64,000 nucleotides of DNA, taken from contig CAZWBE010000002.1 of the NCBI GenBank assembly GCA_964632205.1, positions 40,952 to 104,951 of the forward strand, given 5' to 3'. The notes beneath the pieces were generated by a model. It was given only the letters and a program-made list of their open reading frames with translations. It was not told the DNA's origin and did not search any database. Shown here one piece after another: positions 25,313 to 33,185 of this stretch (positions are counted from its first letter, which is position 1; every line of letters begins with the position of its first letter). The translations under genes and the position numbers were made by a program. Source of the DNA: CALLVF01 sp964632205. GTDB lineage: Bacteria > Patescibacteriota > Microgenomatia > UBA1406 > GWC2-37-13.

Positions 25313-25597
25313 ATGAGTAGATCGCTAAAAAAAGGACCATATGTTGATAAAAAATTATTAAAGAAAATCTTAAAACAAAAAGAAAGCGGTGAAAAAAAAC
25401 CCATAAAAACATGGGCAAGAGATTCTCAAATTTCGCCAGAATTTGTTGGTCATCGGCTTGCTATTTATAACGGAAGAAAGTTTATTGAAGTTTTAATTTC
25501 AGAATCAATGGTTGGTCATCGGCTTGGTGAATTTGCCCCAACGCGAACATTTAGGAGTCACGGAAAAGTGACTAAAAAAATTATTGAAGCAACATAA
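25313..25597 (+). CDS. rpsS: 30S ribosomal protein S19 (uS19), relocated
   Basis: This 94-residue protein begins SRSLKKGPYVDKKLLKKI and contains TWARDSQISPEFVGHRLAIYNG and GHRLGEFAPTRTFRSHGK, all diagnostic of S19. In the standard bacterial S10 operon rpsS lies between rplB and rplV. Here it lies between rpsN and rpsH, 16 bases after rpsN. The protein is complete, so this is a gene-order change and not a decayed copy. No second copy was seen after rplB. Confidence 0.96.
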   Translation: MSRSLKKGPYVDKKLLKKILKQKESGEKKPIKTWARDSQISPEFVGHRLAIYNGRKFIEVLISESMVGHRLGEFAPTRTFRSHGKVTKKIIEAT

Positions 25598-25617
25598 TCG
25601 CAATATAGTGAATGCTT

Positions 25618-26004
25618 ATGAATAATTCAATAATAGATCTAATTATAAGAATAAAAAACGGTTATCTTACCGGTAAGGAAACAGTTATTAGTCCCTATTC
25701 CAAGTATAGAGAGAATGTTTTAAAAAAACTGTCAGAACTCAAGTATATTAAAAACTATCGAGTAGAAGGGGATAAAATAAAGGAGTTGGTAGTAGAACTT
25801 TTATATAAGGAGAGTAAACCAGCTTTAACTGATGTAAGGATTTTTTCTAAACCAGGCAGGCGGTATTACACTTCTTATCGACAGCTAAGGCCAGTTTTAG
25901 GCGGTTATGGTGTGTCTCTGCTTTCTACTGCCAAGGGGATTTTAACTGATAGAGAGGCGCGTAAATTTAAAATTGGCGGCGAGTTATTATTTGATATTTG
26001 GTGA
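25618..26004 (+). CDS. rpsH: 30S ribosomal protein S8 (uS8)
   Basis: From the second ATG (25618) the protein is 128 residues. The S8 pattern is IIDLIIRIKNGYLTG, SKYRENVLKKLSELKYIKNY, then the C-terminal YTSYRQLRPVLGGYGVSLLSTAKGILTDREAR. That last segment binds 16S helix 21 and, in E. coli, the spc mRNA. The ATG at 25612 is also possible and adds two residues. Confidence 0.94.
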   Translation: MNNSIIDLIIRIKNGYLTGKETVISPYSKYRENVLKKLSELKYIKNYRVEGDKIKELVVELLYKESKPALTDVRIFSKPGRRYYTSYRQLRPVLGGYGVSLLSTAKGILTDREARKFKIGGELLFDIW

Positions 26005-26009
26005 ATTTT

Positions 26010-26561
26010 ATGTCAAAAATTGGTAAAAAACTAATTAATCTTGGCGAAAAAGTATCAGTCACCGTTGATAAAAAAAATATAACAATTGAAGGCCCGGAGG
26101 GAAAAATTCTGATGACTATCCCTTCAGAAATTGATATAGAAACAACCGATAAAACAATTTGGGTAAAAAGGAAAGATGATTCAAAAAAAGCAAAATCTCT
26201 TCATGGCTTATACAGACAGTTAATTAATAATGCAATTATTGGCGTTGAGAGACTTTGGCAGAAGCAGCTTGAAATCGTCGGAACAGGATATAATGTTCAA
26301 TTAAAAGGAGAGGATCTTGTGTTTAAATTAGGTTATTCTCACCCTGTTTTATTTAAAAAGGTGCCAGGCATTAAATTTCAAGTGGAAGGGGGAAATAAAA
26401 TAATAGTTAAAGGCGTCGATAAACAATTGGTGGGGCAAGTAGCTTATCAAATTAAAATGCTAAAGAGACCCGATGTTTATAAAGGAAAAGGGATTCGCTA
26501 TAAAGATGAGAAACTTCGAATCAAACCAGGTAAAAAAGTAAAAGGAGGCACAGTGAGTTAA
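26010..26561 (+). CDS. rplF: 50S ribosomal protein L6 (uL6)
   Basis: From the ATG at 26010 the protein starts MSKIGKKLINLGEKVSV, the usual L6 N-terminus, and is 183 residues. An upstream GTG start at 25998 overlaps rpsH and is less likely. The C-terminal RNA-binding half has YQIKMLKRPDVYKGKGIRYKDEKLRIKPGKKVK. It lies at the factor-binding site near L7/L12. Confidence 0.95.
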   Translation: MSKIGKKLINLGEKVSVTVDKKNITIEGPEGKILMTIPSEIDIETTDKTIWVKRKDDSKKAKSLHGLYRQLINNAIIGVERLWQKQLEIVGTGYNVQLKGEDLVFKLGYSHPVLFKKVPGIKFQVEGGNKIIVKGVDKQLVGQVAYQIKMLKRPDVYKGKGIRYKDEKLRIKPGKKVKGGTVS

Positions 26562-26584
26562 CGGTTCAAAGTAATAAAGGCAAT

Positions 26585-26962
26585 ATGAAAGTTATTAATA
26601 AAAATCAGAGGTTAAGGCGAAAAAAAAGAGTCTCCAGTAATATTTTTGGCACAAAGGAAAAACCTAGGTTTTCTGTTTTTAGATCGAATAAATATATATA
26701 TATACAGGCGATAGATGACGAAAAAAGAATCACCTTAGCTTCCTTTTCTAGTCTTAAGCTAAGAAAAGAAAAAAATATTACAGAAAAAGAAAAACAACAT
26801 CTAACGAAAACAGAAGAGGCAAGATTAGTGGGGATAAATTTTGCCAAGATTTTAAAAGAGAAAAATATTATAACTGGCGTTTTTGACAGGGGAAGTTACA
26901 GTTATGGTGGTAGGGTTAAGGCTTTAGCGGAAGGATTAAGAGAGGGTGGAGTAAAAATTTAA
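26585..26962 (+). CDS. rplR: 50S ribosomal protein L18 (uL18)
   Basis: This 125-residue protein has KPRFSVFRSNKYIYIQAIDD near residues 27-46, the central ARLVGINFAKILKEK, and a C-terminal FDRGSYSYGGRVKALAEGLREGG, all typical of L18, which binds 5S rRNA. A weak GG-containing element (AAAGG) precedes the ATG. Confidence 0.95.
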   Translation: MKVINKNQRLRRKKRVSSNIFGTKEKPRFSVFRSNKYIYIQAIDDEKRITLASFSSLKLRKEKNITEKEKQHLTKTEEARLVGINFAKILKEKNIITGVFDRGSYSYGGRVKALAEGLREGGVKI

Positions 26963-27004
26963 TTTATAATTTTTAATTTAATTAGTAGTTGCTAAGTTTT
27001 AAAG

Positions 27005-27457
27005 ATGACAAAGAAAAAAAATCAAGATGAGATAAAACTAGAAGAAAAAGTGCTTTTAGTAAGGCGAGTTTCCAAAAAAACACCGGGGGGAAATTATGTT
27101 ACTTTTTCTGCATTGGTAGCCGTTGGTGATAGGCAGGGAAGGGTTGGAATAGGATTAGGGCGGGGACTTGAAGTGCCTCCTGCGATTCAGAAAGGTTTGA
27201 ATTATGCAAAAAAACACATGATTAAAGTTAGTATAAAAAATCACACCTTACCTCATGAGGTATTAGTAAAATATAAAGCTGCCCGCCTTCTTTTAAAACC
27301 AGCGCCGTTGGGGACTGGTTTAAAAGTTGGGGGGGTTGTTAGAGTTATTTTAGATTTAGCTGGAATTTACAATGCGACAGGTAAAATTATTGGTTCGCGT
27401 AATCAAATAGTTAACGCTTACGCAACGATAAGGGCTTTACAAACCTTGAAGCGGTAG
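27005..27457 (+). CDS. rpsE: 30S ribosomal protein S5 (uS5)
   Basis: This 150-residue protein carries the double-stranded RNA-binding-like domain (RRVSKKTPGGNYVTFSALVAVGDRQGRVGIG) and the C-terminal LLLKPAPLGTGLKVGGVVRVILDLAGI, with family-typical length. S5 acts in decoding accuracy. In most bacteria rpmD follows; here a 43-base gap leads straight to rplO. Confidence 0.96.
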   Translation: MTKKKNQDEIKLEEKVLLVRRVSKKTPGGNYVTFSALVAVGDRQGRVGIGLGRGLEVPPAIQKGLNYAKKHMIKVSIKNHTLPHEVLVKYKAARLLLKPAPLGTGLKVGGVVRVILDLAGIYNATGKIIGSRNQIVNAYATIRALQTLKR

Positions 27458-27500
27458 CAATCGCTTAAGGGCAAAAAGTAGTTTAAATTTTAAAAAATCA

Positions 27501-27767
27501 ATGAGGAGTCTTTTATCCAATTTACCAAAAATAGTTACCAAAAAAAAGAAACGTTTAGGACGAGGTTTAGGTAGCGGAAAAGGAGCAAAATCGGGTCGTG
27601 GTACCACTCGTCATCAAAAAGCGAGAGAAACAATTCCACTTCATTTTGAGGGTGGTCAAGGTCGAATAATAAAAAAATTCCCTCTCTTACGAGGAAAAGG
27701 AAGAAATAAACCAAAATTAAACAAAAAGTTAAAAAAGAAAAAATTCTACAATGAAAGAAATCATTAA
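27501..27767 (+). CDS. rplO: 50S ribosomal protein L15 (uL15), lacking the C-terminal half
   Basis: The 88-residue protein keeps the L15 N-terminal extension (GRGLGSGKGAKSGRGTTRHQKAR and FEGGQGRIIKKFPLLRGKG), which threads into 23S rRNA. It then ends in a lysine-rich tail. Normal L15 is about 145 residues; the globular C-terminal domain is absent. The last 17 bases overlap the start of secY, so nothing remains that could encode the rest. No L15-like C-terminus appears in other frames, arguing against a frameshift. Confidence 0.9.
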   Translation: MRSLLSNLPKIVTKKKKRLGRGLGSGKGAKSGRGTTRHQKARETIPLHFEGGQGRIIKKFPLLRGKGRNKPKLNKKLKKKKFYNERNH

Positions 27768-29037
27768 TAAAATAAAATTATTAACTAGTGATCCGCAATT
27801 AAAGCGTAAGCTTATTTTTACTTTATCCATTTTTTTAGTGTTTAGACTGTTTGCTTTTTTACCTATTCCTTCGATTAATTTAGAGAGGCTAAGGATTCTT
27901 TTTAATCAAAATCAATTTTTATCCCTTTTAGATATTTTTTCAGGAGGAACTTTAATTAATTTTTCCGTAATGGCATTGGGTTTGAATCCTTATATTAATG
28001 CCTCCATTATAATGCAGCTTTTAACTATTATTTTTCCTCGGCTTGAGGCACTTGCTAAAGAAGGAGAATATGGTCGCTTCAAAATTAACCAGTATACTCG
28101 TTTATTAACCGTTCCGTTAACCTTAATTCAGGCGGTGGGGATTTTTTTCCTTCTTAAAAATCAAAAAATAATTAGCGAAGTTTCTCCGCTTGAGTTTTTT
28201 TCCTTTATTTTTACTATAATGGCCGGGACTTTTATTCTTATTTGGTTTGGTGAGTTAATTAGTGAATTTGGTTTAGGAAACGGCATTTCTCTTCTAATTT
28301 TTGCCGGAATTGTTGGGAGGCTGCCGGTTGTTTTTGGCCAAACAGTATTAATTTTTACGCAAGAATTGATATTTAATATTATTATTTTTATTTTTTTGGC
28401 AGTTTTTGTTATTGCGGGAGTTGTTTTTATAAATGAGGCGGTAAGAAAAATTCCTGTGTATTACGCGCGGCGGATTAAGGGAAATAGAATGTATCAAGCA
28501 GCAACCAATTATCTTCCTTTAAAATTAAACCAAGCAGGTGTCATTCCTATAATTTTTGCTGTTTCTTTTGTTCTTTTTCCTCAATTGATTGGTAACTTTT
28601 TCAGTTACGCAAAAAATCCCATTATTTCATCTTTAGCCAACTTTTTAGTAAATTTTTTTAATCCTTCGGGATTTTTCTATAATTTTTTTTATTTCATTCT
28701 TGTGATTGGATTTACTTACTTTTATACTATTGTTATTTTCAATCCCCAAAAGATATCGGAAGAGATTCAGAAGCACGGTGGTTTTATCCCTGGTATTCGA
28801 CCGGGTTTGGCTACTAAGCAACATTTGGAAAAAATTTTATATAAAATAACCAGCGTAGGAGCCGTGTTTTTAGGAATAATAGCAATTCTTCCTAGCATTG
28901 TGTCAAAATTAACGGGATTACCTAATTTAGTCATCGGTGGTACCGGTATATTAATTGTCGTTTCGGTAATCCTGGAAACGTTTAAATTGGTTGAAGCGCA
29001 ATTGGTGATGAGAAATTATGAAAAATTTATTAGATAA
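27751..29037 (+). CDS. secY: Protein translocase subunit SecY
   Basis: This 428-residue protein has ten predicted membrane helices. It includes the plug region (FSGGTLINFSVMALGLNPYINASIIMQLL) near 64-92 and cytoplasmic loops VRKIPVYYARR and HGGFIPGIRPG, which contact the ribosome and SecA. It forms the membrane channel for secreted and inserted proteins. Its start overlaps the shortened rplO gene by 17 bases. secE is not in the window. Confidence 0.97.
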   Translation: MKEIINKIKLLTSDPQLKRKLIFTLSIFLVFRLFAFLPIPSINLERLRILFNQNQFLSLLDIFSGGTLINFSVMALGLNPYINASIIMQLLTIIFPRLEALAKEGEYGRFKINQYTRLLTVPLTLIQAVGIFFLLKNQKIISEVSPLEFFSFIFTIMAGTFILIWFGELISEFGLGNGISLLIFAGIVGRLPVVFGQTVLIFTQELIFNIIIFIFLAVFVIAGVVFINEAVRKIPVYYARRIKGNRMYQAATNYLPLKLNQAGVIPIIFAVSFVLFPQLIGNFFSYAKNPIISSLANFLVNFFNPSGFFYNFFYFILVIGFTYFYTIVIFNPQKISEEIQKHGGFIPGIRPGLATKQHLEKILYKITSVGAVFLGIIAILPSIVSKLTGLPNLVIGGTGILIVVSVILETFKLVEAQLVMRNYEKFIR

Positions 29038-29168
29038 TTTTTAAAAGCTAAATTTAAAAACGAAAAAACTGGCAAGAATAAGATAAATAAGAAATAAATA
29101 AAATTTATACTGATTATTCGTTCGAGGTATTAAATTGGTGGAATTTTAAAATTTTTATAAAATATACT

Positions 29169-29339
29169 ATGACAAAAAAAGGCGCACGAGTTTTAATTGG
29201 CTTAAGCTGTGAGATTTGTAAGAGAGTCAATTATGTAGTAGAAAAGAATAAAATCAACACCCCGTCAGGTTTGAATCTTAAAAAATATTGTCGGTGGTGT
29301 CGAAAACGGACTCTTCATAAAGAAAAAAAGAAATTATAA
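29169..29339 (+). CDS. rpmG: 50S ribosomal protein L33 (bL33), zinc type
   Basis: This 56-residue protein runs from the ATG at 29169 to the TAA at 29337. It has two CxxC pairs, C14/C17 (CEIC) and C41/C44 (CRWC), and the typical RTLHKEKK C-terminal end. NTPSGLNLKKYC matches the bL33 core. The gene sits between secY and the adenylate kinase fusion, an unusual place for rpmG, which is often next to secE/nusG. A TATAAA box ends 7 bases before the ATG, so it may have its own leaderless transcript. Confidence 0.92.
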   Translation: MTKKGARVLIGLSCEICKRVNYVVEKNKINTPSGLNLKKYCRWCRKRTLHKEKKKL

Positions 29340-29375
29340 TTTAGTATTTTGTGAAGATTTTTTAAGATAAATTTT

Positions 29376-30503
29376 ATGAAGTTAGTTCTTTTAGGAATTC
29401 AGGGTTCAGGGAAAACTACGCAAGGAAACTTATTATCAAAACAATTAAAAATTCCGTATTTATCAACGGGTCACATATTTAGAGAATTAGCTAAAGAAAA
29501 AACATATTTAGGCCGCTATATTAAAGAAACAATTAATGCCGGTATATTAGTCCCTGATGAGAAAACAATCCAAATCGTTAATGATTATTTATCTCGACCA
29601 GAATATAGAAGAGGTTATATCCTGGATGGTTTTCCTCGGACAATAACACAAGCAAAAAAATTTAAAAATGATGTTGATAAAGTTATATACTTAAAAATTT
29701 CTCCTAAGGAGGCGTTGTGGCGATTGTTTCATAGAAATGATAATAATCGAGAAGACGAAACTTCAGCGGCTATTAGAAACAGAATTGAGTTGTTTTTTAA
29801 GTTTACTGAGCCAGTAATAAATTATTATAAAAAAGAAAAAAAATTGTTGGAAGTTGACGGATCACGCTCAATTAAAGAAGTAAATGAAGAAATATTAAAA
29901 AGTATTGGTAAACAGTTAGTTAAAAATCACATAACCTCGTGGAGAAAGAAACAAAAAACAATTATTGCTATTGTTGGGTTACCGGGGAGCGGGAAGACAG
30001 AAGCGGCTAAATTTTTTCACGAGAAAGGTTTACCAGTAATTTCTTTTGGAAAAATTATTAATGATTATGTTGATCGCCATAAACTTAATCATACAGAGGA
30101 AGTTCATAAAAAAATCAGAGAGGATCTGCGGTTACGGTATGGTAAAGCCGCTCTAGCTATTTTAAATGAAGAGAAAATAAGACAAGCCCTAGAAAAAAAT
30201 ATAATAGTGGTTATCGATGGTATGCGTTCATGGGAGGAGTATCTTTACTTAAAAGAAAAGTTTCCTCAGGTTTGTGTGGCTGTTTTGGCTTTATATGCCG
30301 ATAAACAAATTCGTTATCAGCGACTAGCTAAAAGAAAAGAACGCAATAAACTGTTAGGAGAAGAAAGAGATCTCAATGAGTTAATTGGTACTAATATGGG
30401 ACCAACTATTGCCTACGCAGATTTTTTAGTTAAAAATAATTTCTCCCTACAAGAATTTCGTGATAAATTAGAGCATGTATATCGGACTATTTATTTTTCT
30501 TAA
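29376..30503 (+). CDS. adk: Adenylate kinase fused to a second P-loop kinase domain (UPF0200/dephospho-CoA-kinase-like)
   Basis: Residues 1-180 are an adenylate kinase with P-loop GIQGSGKT (7-14), DGFPRT (84-89) and a short LID around 118-133. From about residue 193 a second P-loop domain begins, GLPGSGKT (201-208). It continues with LPVISFGKIINDY, VVIDGMRSWEEY, RYQRLAKR and MGPTIAYADFLVKN, a pattern seen in archaeal UPF0200/AAA_18 nucleotide kinases. The adk gene next to secY and map is the normal spc-operon location; the fused second kinase is the anomaly. The domain-2 substrate is unknown, perhaps another nucleoside monophosphate. Confidence 0.88.
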   Translation: MKLVLLGIQGSGKTTQGNLLSKQLKIPYLSTGHIFRELAKEKTYLGRYIKETINAGILVPDEKTIQIVNDYLSRPEYRRGYILDGFPRTITQAKKFKNDVDKVIYLKISPKEALWRLFHRNDNNREDETSAAIRNRIELFFKFTEPVINYYKKEKKLLEVDGSRSIKEVNEEILKSIGKQLVKNHITSWRKKQKTIIAIVGLPGSGKTEAAKFFHEKGLPVISFGKIINDYVDRHKLNHTEEVHKKIREDLRLRYGKAALAILNEEKIRQALEKNIIVVIDGMRSWEEYLYLKEKFPQVCVAVLALYADKQIRYQRLAKRKERNKLLGEERDLNELIGTNMGPTIAYADFLVKNNFSLQEFRDKLEHVYRTIYFS

Positions 30504-30544
30504 GGGGTAAATTATTTAAATTTAGCGGGGTTTTTGCCAATAAA

Positions 30545-31297
30545 ATGATTAAATTAAAGACTAAAGAGGAAATAGAAATTATGAAGGAAGGTGGTGTTAG
30601 GCTGAAAAAAGTAGTTAAAGAACTTCTTCCTATAATTAAAGTAGGGATATCGACTAAAGAGATCGATAAAGAAGCAGAAAAGTTAATTAAAAAATACAAC
30701 GGCGAACCATCTTTTAAAAAAGTCAACAATTATCAATGGGCCACCTGTTTATCAATAAACGAACAGGTAGTTCATACACCTCCATCAGAGAGAATATTAA
30801 GATTTGGAGATCTGTTAACTTTAGATATTGGGATGTATTATCGTGGTTTTCATACGGATTATGCTTATAGTTTAGTAGTTGGGACGAATAAAAATAAGGA
30901 GCTGAATCACTTTTTGAAAGTTGGGCGAAAAGCTCTTTCTTTTGCCATTAAGGAAGCAAAAGTAGGCAATAGATTAGGAGCTATTTCTCAAGCGATAGAA
31001 AAACAAATTTATAAAAATGGTTTTTTTATATTAAAAGAGTTAACCGGTCATGGTATTGGTCGTCAGTTGCACGAAGATCCTTATATTTTTGGATATTGTC
31101 AAGGAGCAATAGAAAAAACACCATTAATTAAAGTGGGATTAGTGATTGCTATTGAGGTTATTTATTCTCAGTCGACAGAAAAAATTACTTACGAAAGAGG
31201 TAGTCAATGGTCAATTGTTACTGCCGATGGTAGTTTATCGGCATGTTTTGAGCATACAGTAGCGGTAACCGAAAATGGACCTTTAATCTTAGCATAA
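30545..31297 (+). CDS. map: Methionine aminopeptidase, type I
   Basis: This 250-residue protein keeps the five metal ligands in order: Asp in LTLDIGMYY, Asp in FHTDYAYS, His in GHGIGRQLHEDP, Glu in IAIEVIYS and Glu in FEHTVAV. It removes the initiator methionine from nascent proteins whose second residue is small. It lies between adk and infA as in the classical spc cluster. No N-terminal zinc finger is present, matching short bacterial type Ia. Confidence 0.96.
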   Translation: MIKLKTKEEIEIMKEGGVRLKKVVKELLPIIKVGISTKEIDKEAEKLIKKYNGEPSFKKVNNYQWATCLSINEQVVHTPPSERILRFGDLLTLDIGMYYRGFHTDYAYSLVVGTNKNKELNHFLKVGRKALSFAIKEAKVGNRLGAISQAIEKQIYKNGFFILKELTGHGIGRQLHEDPYIFGYCQGAIEKTPLIKVGLVIAIEVIYSQSTEKITYERGSQWSIVTADGSLSACFEHTVAVTENGPLILA

Positions 31298-31301
31298 ATT
31301 G

Positions 31302-31310
31302 TGGTAAAAT
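31302..31310 (+). promoter_or_regulatory. Possible extended -10 before infA
   Basis: TGGTAAAAT lies 10 bases before the infA ATG, which would put transcription start about 4 bases upstream of the codon. The -35 is weak. Confidence 0.4.
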
Positions 31311-31320
31311 ATTTTTCTTT

Positions 31321-31536
31321 ATGAAAGAAAAGGTGATTACTGTTGAGGGAGAAGTAATTGAAAATCTTCCCAACACTCTTTTTAGAGTCAAATTAAAGGA
31401 GTCGGAACGGATACTCTTATGTTATTTATCAGGAAAGATGAGAAAAAATTATATTAAAATTTTGCCTGGAGATCGTGTTAGAGTGGAGGTTACTCCTTAC
31501 GATCTCAACCGTGGTCGAATTATTTTTCGGTTGTAA
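31321..31536 (+). CDS. infA: Translation initiation factor IF-1
   Basis: This 71-residue OB-fold protein has GEVIENLPNTLFRVKL, LLCYLSGKMRKNYIKILPGDRVRVEVTPYDL and ends in GRIIFRL. It matches IF-1 in length and sequence. It occupies the ribosomal A site during initiation. It sits between map and rpmJ. Confidence 0.96.
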   Translation: MKEKVITVEGEVIENLPNTLFRVKLKESERILLCYLSGKMRKNYIKILPGDRVRVEVTPYDLNRGRIIFRL

Positions 31537-31547
31537 AATGAGTGATT

Positions 31548-31661
31548 ATGAAAGTTTCGTCTTCCATTAAAAAAATTTGTTCAAAATGCCAGATGGTAAA
31601 AAGAAAAGGAAAATTGTACATTAGTTGCGTTAACCCAAAACACAAACAGAGACAGGGTTGA
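31548..31661 (+). CDS. rpmJ: 50S ribosomal protein L36 (bL36)
   Basis: This 37-residue protein has MKVSSSIKKICSKCQ at the start, a third cysteine (C27) and PKHKQRQG at the end, with C11, C14, C27 and H32 as zinc ligands. It lies 11 bases after infA, the usual neighbour, and stops with TGA. Confidence 0.95.
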   Translation: MKVSSSIKKICSKCQMVKRKGKLYISCVNPKHKQRQG

Positions 31662-31715
31662 AAATAAAGATAAAGATTAAAAATTTAAAGTCCAAAATTA
31701 AAAATTAATTTAATT

Positions 31716-32147
31716 ATGGTTAGATTATTGGGGGTCGTATTACCAGATGATGAGAGAATAGAGTATGCATTGACTCTTTTATATGGCATTGGTTGGCCAA
31801 CCTCATCTCGGATATTAACCCAGGCGGGAATAAACAAAAATAAGAGGGTGAGATTTTTAACTGAAGAGGAATTAAAAAAAATTACCGGGTTAATTGAAAA
31901 GAATTACAAAATAGAAGGAGAACTAAAGGAGAAAATAGCTGAAGACATAAAAAGATTAAAAGAAATAAATGCCTATCGTGGTATACGACACATTCGCAAT
32001 CTTCCTGTTCGTGGGCAACGGACTCGTTCAAATGCACGAACTAAAAGGGGAAAAAGGAAGACAGTTGGAGCTTTAAAAAAGGAAGTTTGGGCAAAATTAG
32101 AGCAACAGAAATCTCATGGGACGCAAACAAGCAAAAAAAATAGTTGA
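31716..32147 (+). CDS. rpsM: 30S ribosomal protein S13 (uS13)
   Basis: This 143-residue protein carries RLLGVVLPDDERIEYALTLLYGIG, GELKEKIAEDIKRLKEINAYRGIRH and RGQRTRSNARTKRGKRKTV, all typical of S13 at the head of the 30S subunit. It is about 20 residues longer than usual at the C-terminus, and the extra tail overlaps the rpsK start by 32 bases. Confidence 0.96.
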   Translation: MVRLLGVVLPDDERIEYALTLLYGIGWPTSSRILTQAGINKNKRVRFLTEEELKKITGLIEKNYKIEGELKEKIAEDIKRLKEINAYRGIRHIRNLPVRGQRTRSNARTKRGKRKTVGALKKEVWAKLEQQKSHGTQTSKKNS

Positions 32148-32490
32148 GGAAGGGAGGATATACATTACCGCTACTTTTAATAATACCATAGTGACGGTAA
32201 CTGATAAGAAAGGTAGTCCACTCGTTGTGGGTTCGGCTGGAATGTATGGTTTTTCTGGGACAAGAAAATCAACTCCTCATGCGGCAACGATAACAACTGA
32301 AGCAACAATTAAAAAAGCAGTGGAGAATTATGGATTAAAAACAGTTGATATTCTTGTTAAAGGCATTGGGCCTGGACGGGAAGCAGCATTGAGGGTGGTC
32401 AAAGGATTAAATATAGAAGTAAATAGAATTATTGATATTACTGCCATACCGCATAATGGGGTGCGACCCCCGAAAGTTAGAAGAGTATGA
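32116..32490 (+). CDS. rpsK: 30S ribosomal protein S11 (uS11)
   Basis: This 124-residue protein has ATFNNTIVTVTDKKG, the GFSGTRKSTPHAA segment near 47-59, GPGREAALRV and the C-terminal IPHNGVRPPKVRRV, all signature regions of S11 on the 30S platform. The 32-base overlap with rpsM supports coupled translation. Confidence 0.97.
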   Translation: MGRKQAKKIVEEGRIYITATFNNTIVTVTDKKGSPLVVGSAGMYGFSGTRKSTPHAATITTEATIKKAVENYGLKTVDILVKGIGPGREAALRVVKGLNIEVNRIIDITAIPHNGVRPPKVRRV

Positions 32491-32517
32491 ATATAAATTT
32501 TATATGAGTTTATAAAC

Positions 32518-33138
32518 ATGAGATATACTGGTCCTAGAAATAAAATCGCTCGTCGAGAAGGAATAGATTTAGGGTTGAAAACGCCGGGTTCTAAATCTCA
32601 TGCGCAACTACTGAAACGCCTTAATATTCCTCCTGGGCAACATGGGCCAAAAGGAAAAAGAAAATTTTCTGAAAGAAGGCTACAATTAAGAGAAAAACAA
32701 AAATTACGTTTTTTATTTGGAATTACAGAGAGGCAACTAAAAAAATATTTTCTTACCGCCAGCAAAAAAAAAGGAAATACCGCTATTTTTTTAGCAAGGT
32801 TTCTTGAACAACGACTTGATAATATTATTTATCGCCTTGGTTTTGTCCCTACTCGGGCATCGGCTCGCCAGTTAGTTGTTCATGGTCACATCCTAGTCAA
32901 CAATAAAAAAGTGACTATTCCTTCCTACCGAGTTAAGCTGAATGATACAATTTCCATTGCCTCTGAGAAAATTCTAAAGGTTCCTTATATTGAAAAAAGT
33001 GTAAATAATGAAGATATTATAATCCCAAGTTGGTTAGAGAGAAAGGAAAATATGGGGCGATTAATTAGTTTGCCGGGAAGCGATGAAATTGAGAAACAAG
33101 TAAATTTACGCTTAGTAATTGAGTATTATTCAAGATAA
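32518..33138 (+). CDS. rpsD: 30S ribosomal protein S4 (uS4)
   Basis: This 206-residue protein has RYTGPRNKIARREGIDLGL, PGQHGPKGKRKFSERRLQLREKQKL and the S4 RNA-binding domain RLDNIIYRLGFVPTRASARQLVVHGHILVN. It lacks the N-terminal zinc cysteines found in some S4 proteins. It starts 16S rRNA folding, and in many bacteria represses the alpha operon. Confidence 0.97.
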   Translation: MRYTGPRNKIARREGIDLGLKTPGSKSHAQLLKRLNIPPGQHGPKGKRKFSERRLQLREKQKLRFLFGITERQLKKYFLTASKKKGNTAIFLARFLEQRLDNIIYRLGFVPTRASARQLVVHGHILVNNKKVTIPSYRVKLNDTISIASEKILKVPYIEKSVNNEDIIIPSWLERKENMGRLISLPGSDEIEKQVNLRLVIEYYSR

Positions 33139-33185
33139 GTAATATTTAAGTTATAAATTTATAAATTATTACAAAAATTTTAAAT

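Noticed and set aside
27501..27900. Frameshift as the reason for short L15
   Set aside because: No L15 C-terminal sequence in the other frames, and secY begins inside the end of rplO.
29105..29150. tRNA-like segment with GTTCGAGG
   Set aside because: No acceptor stem, anticodon arm or D arm could be folded around it.
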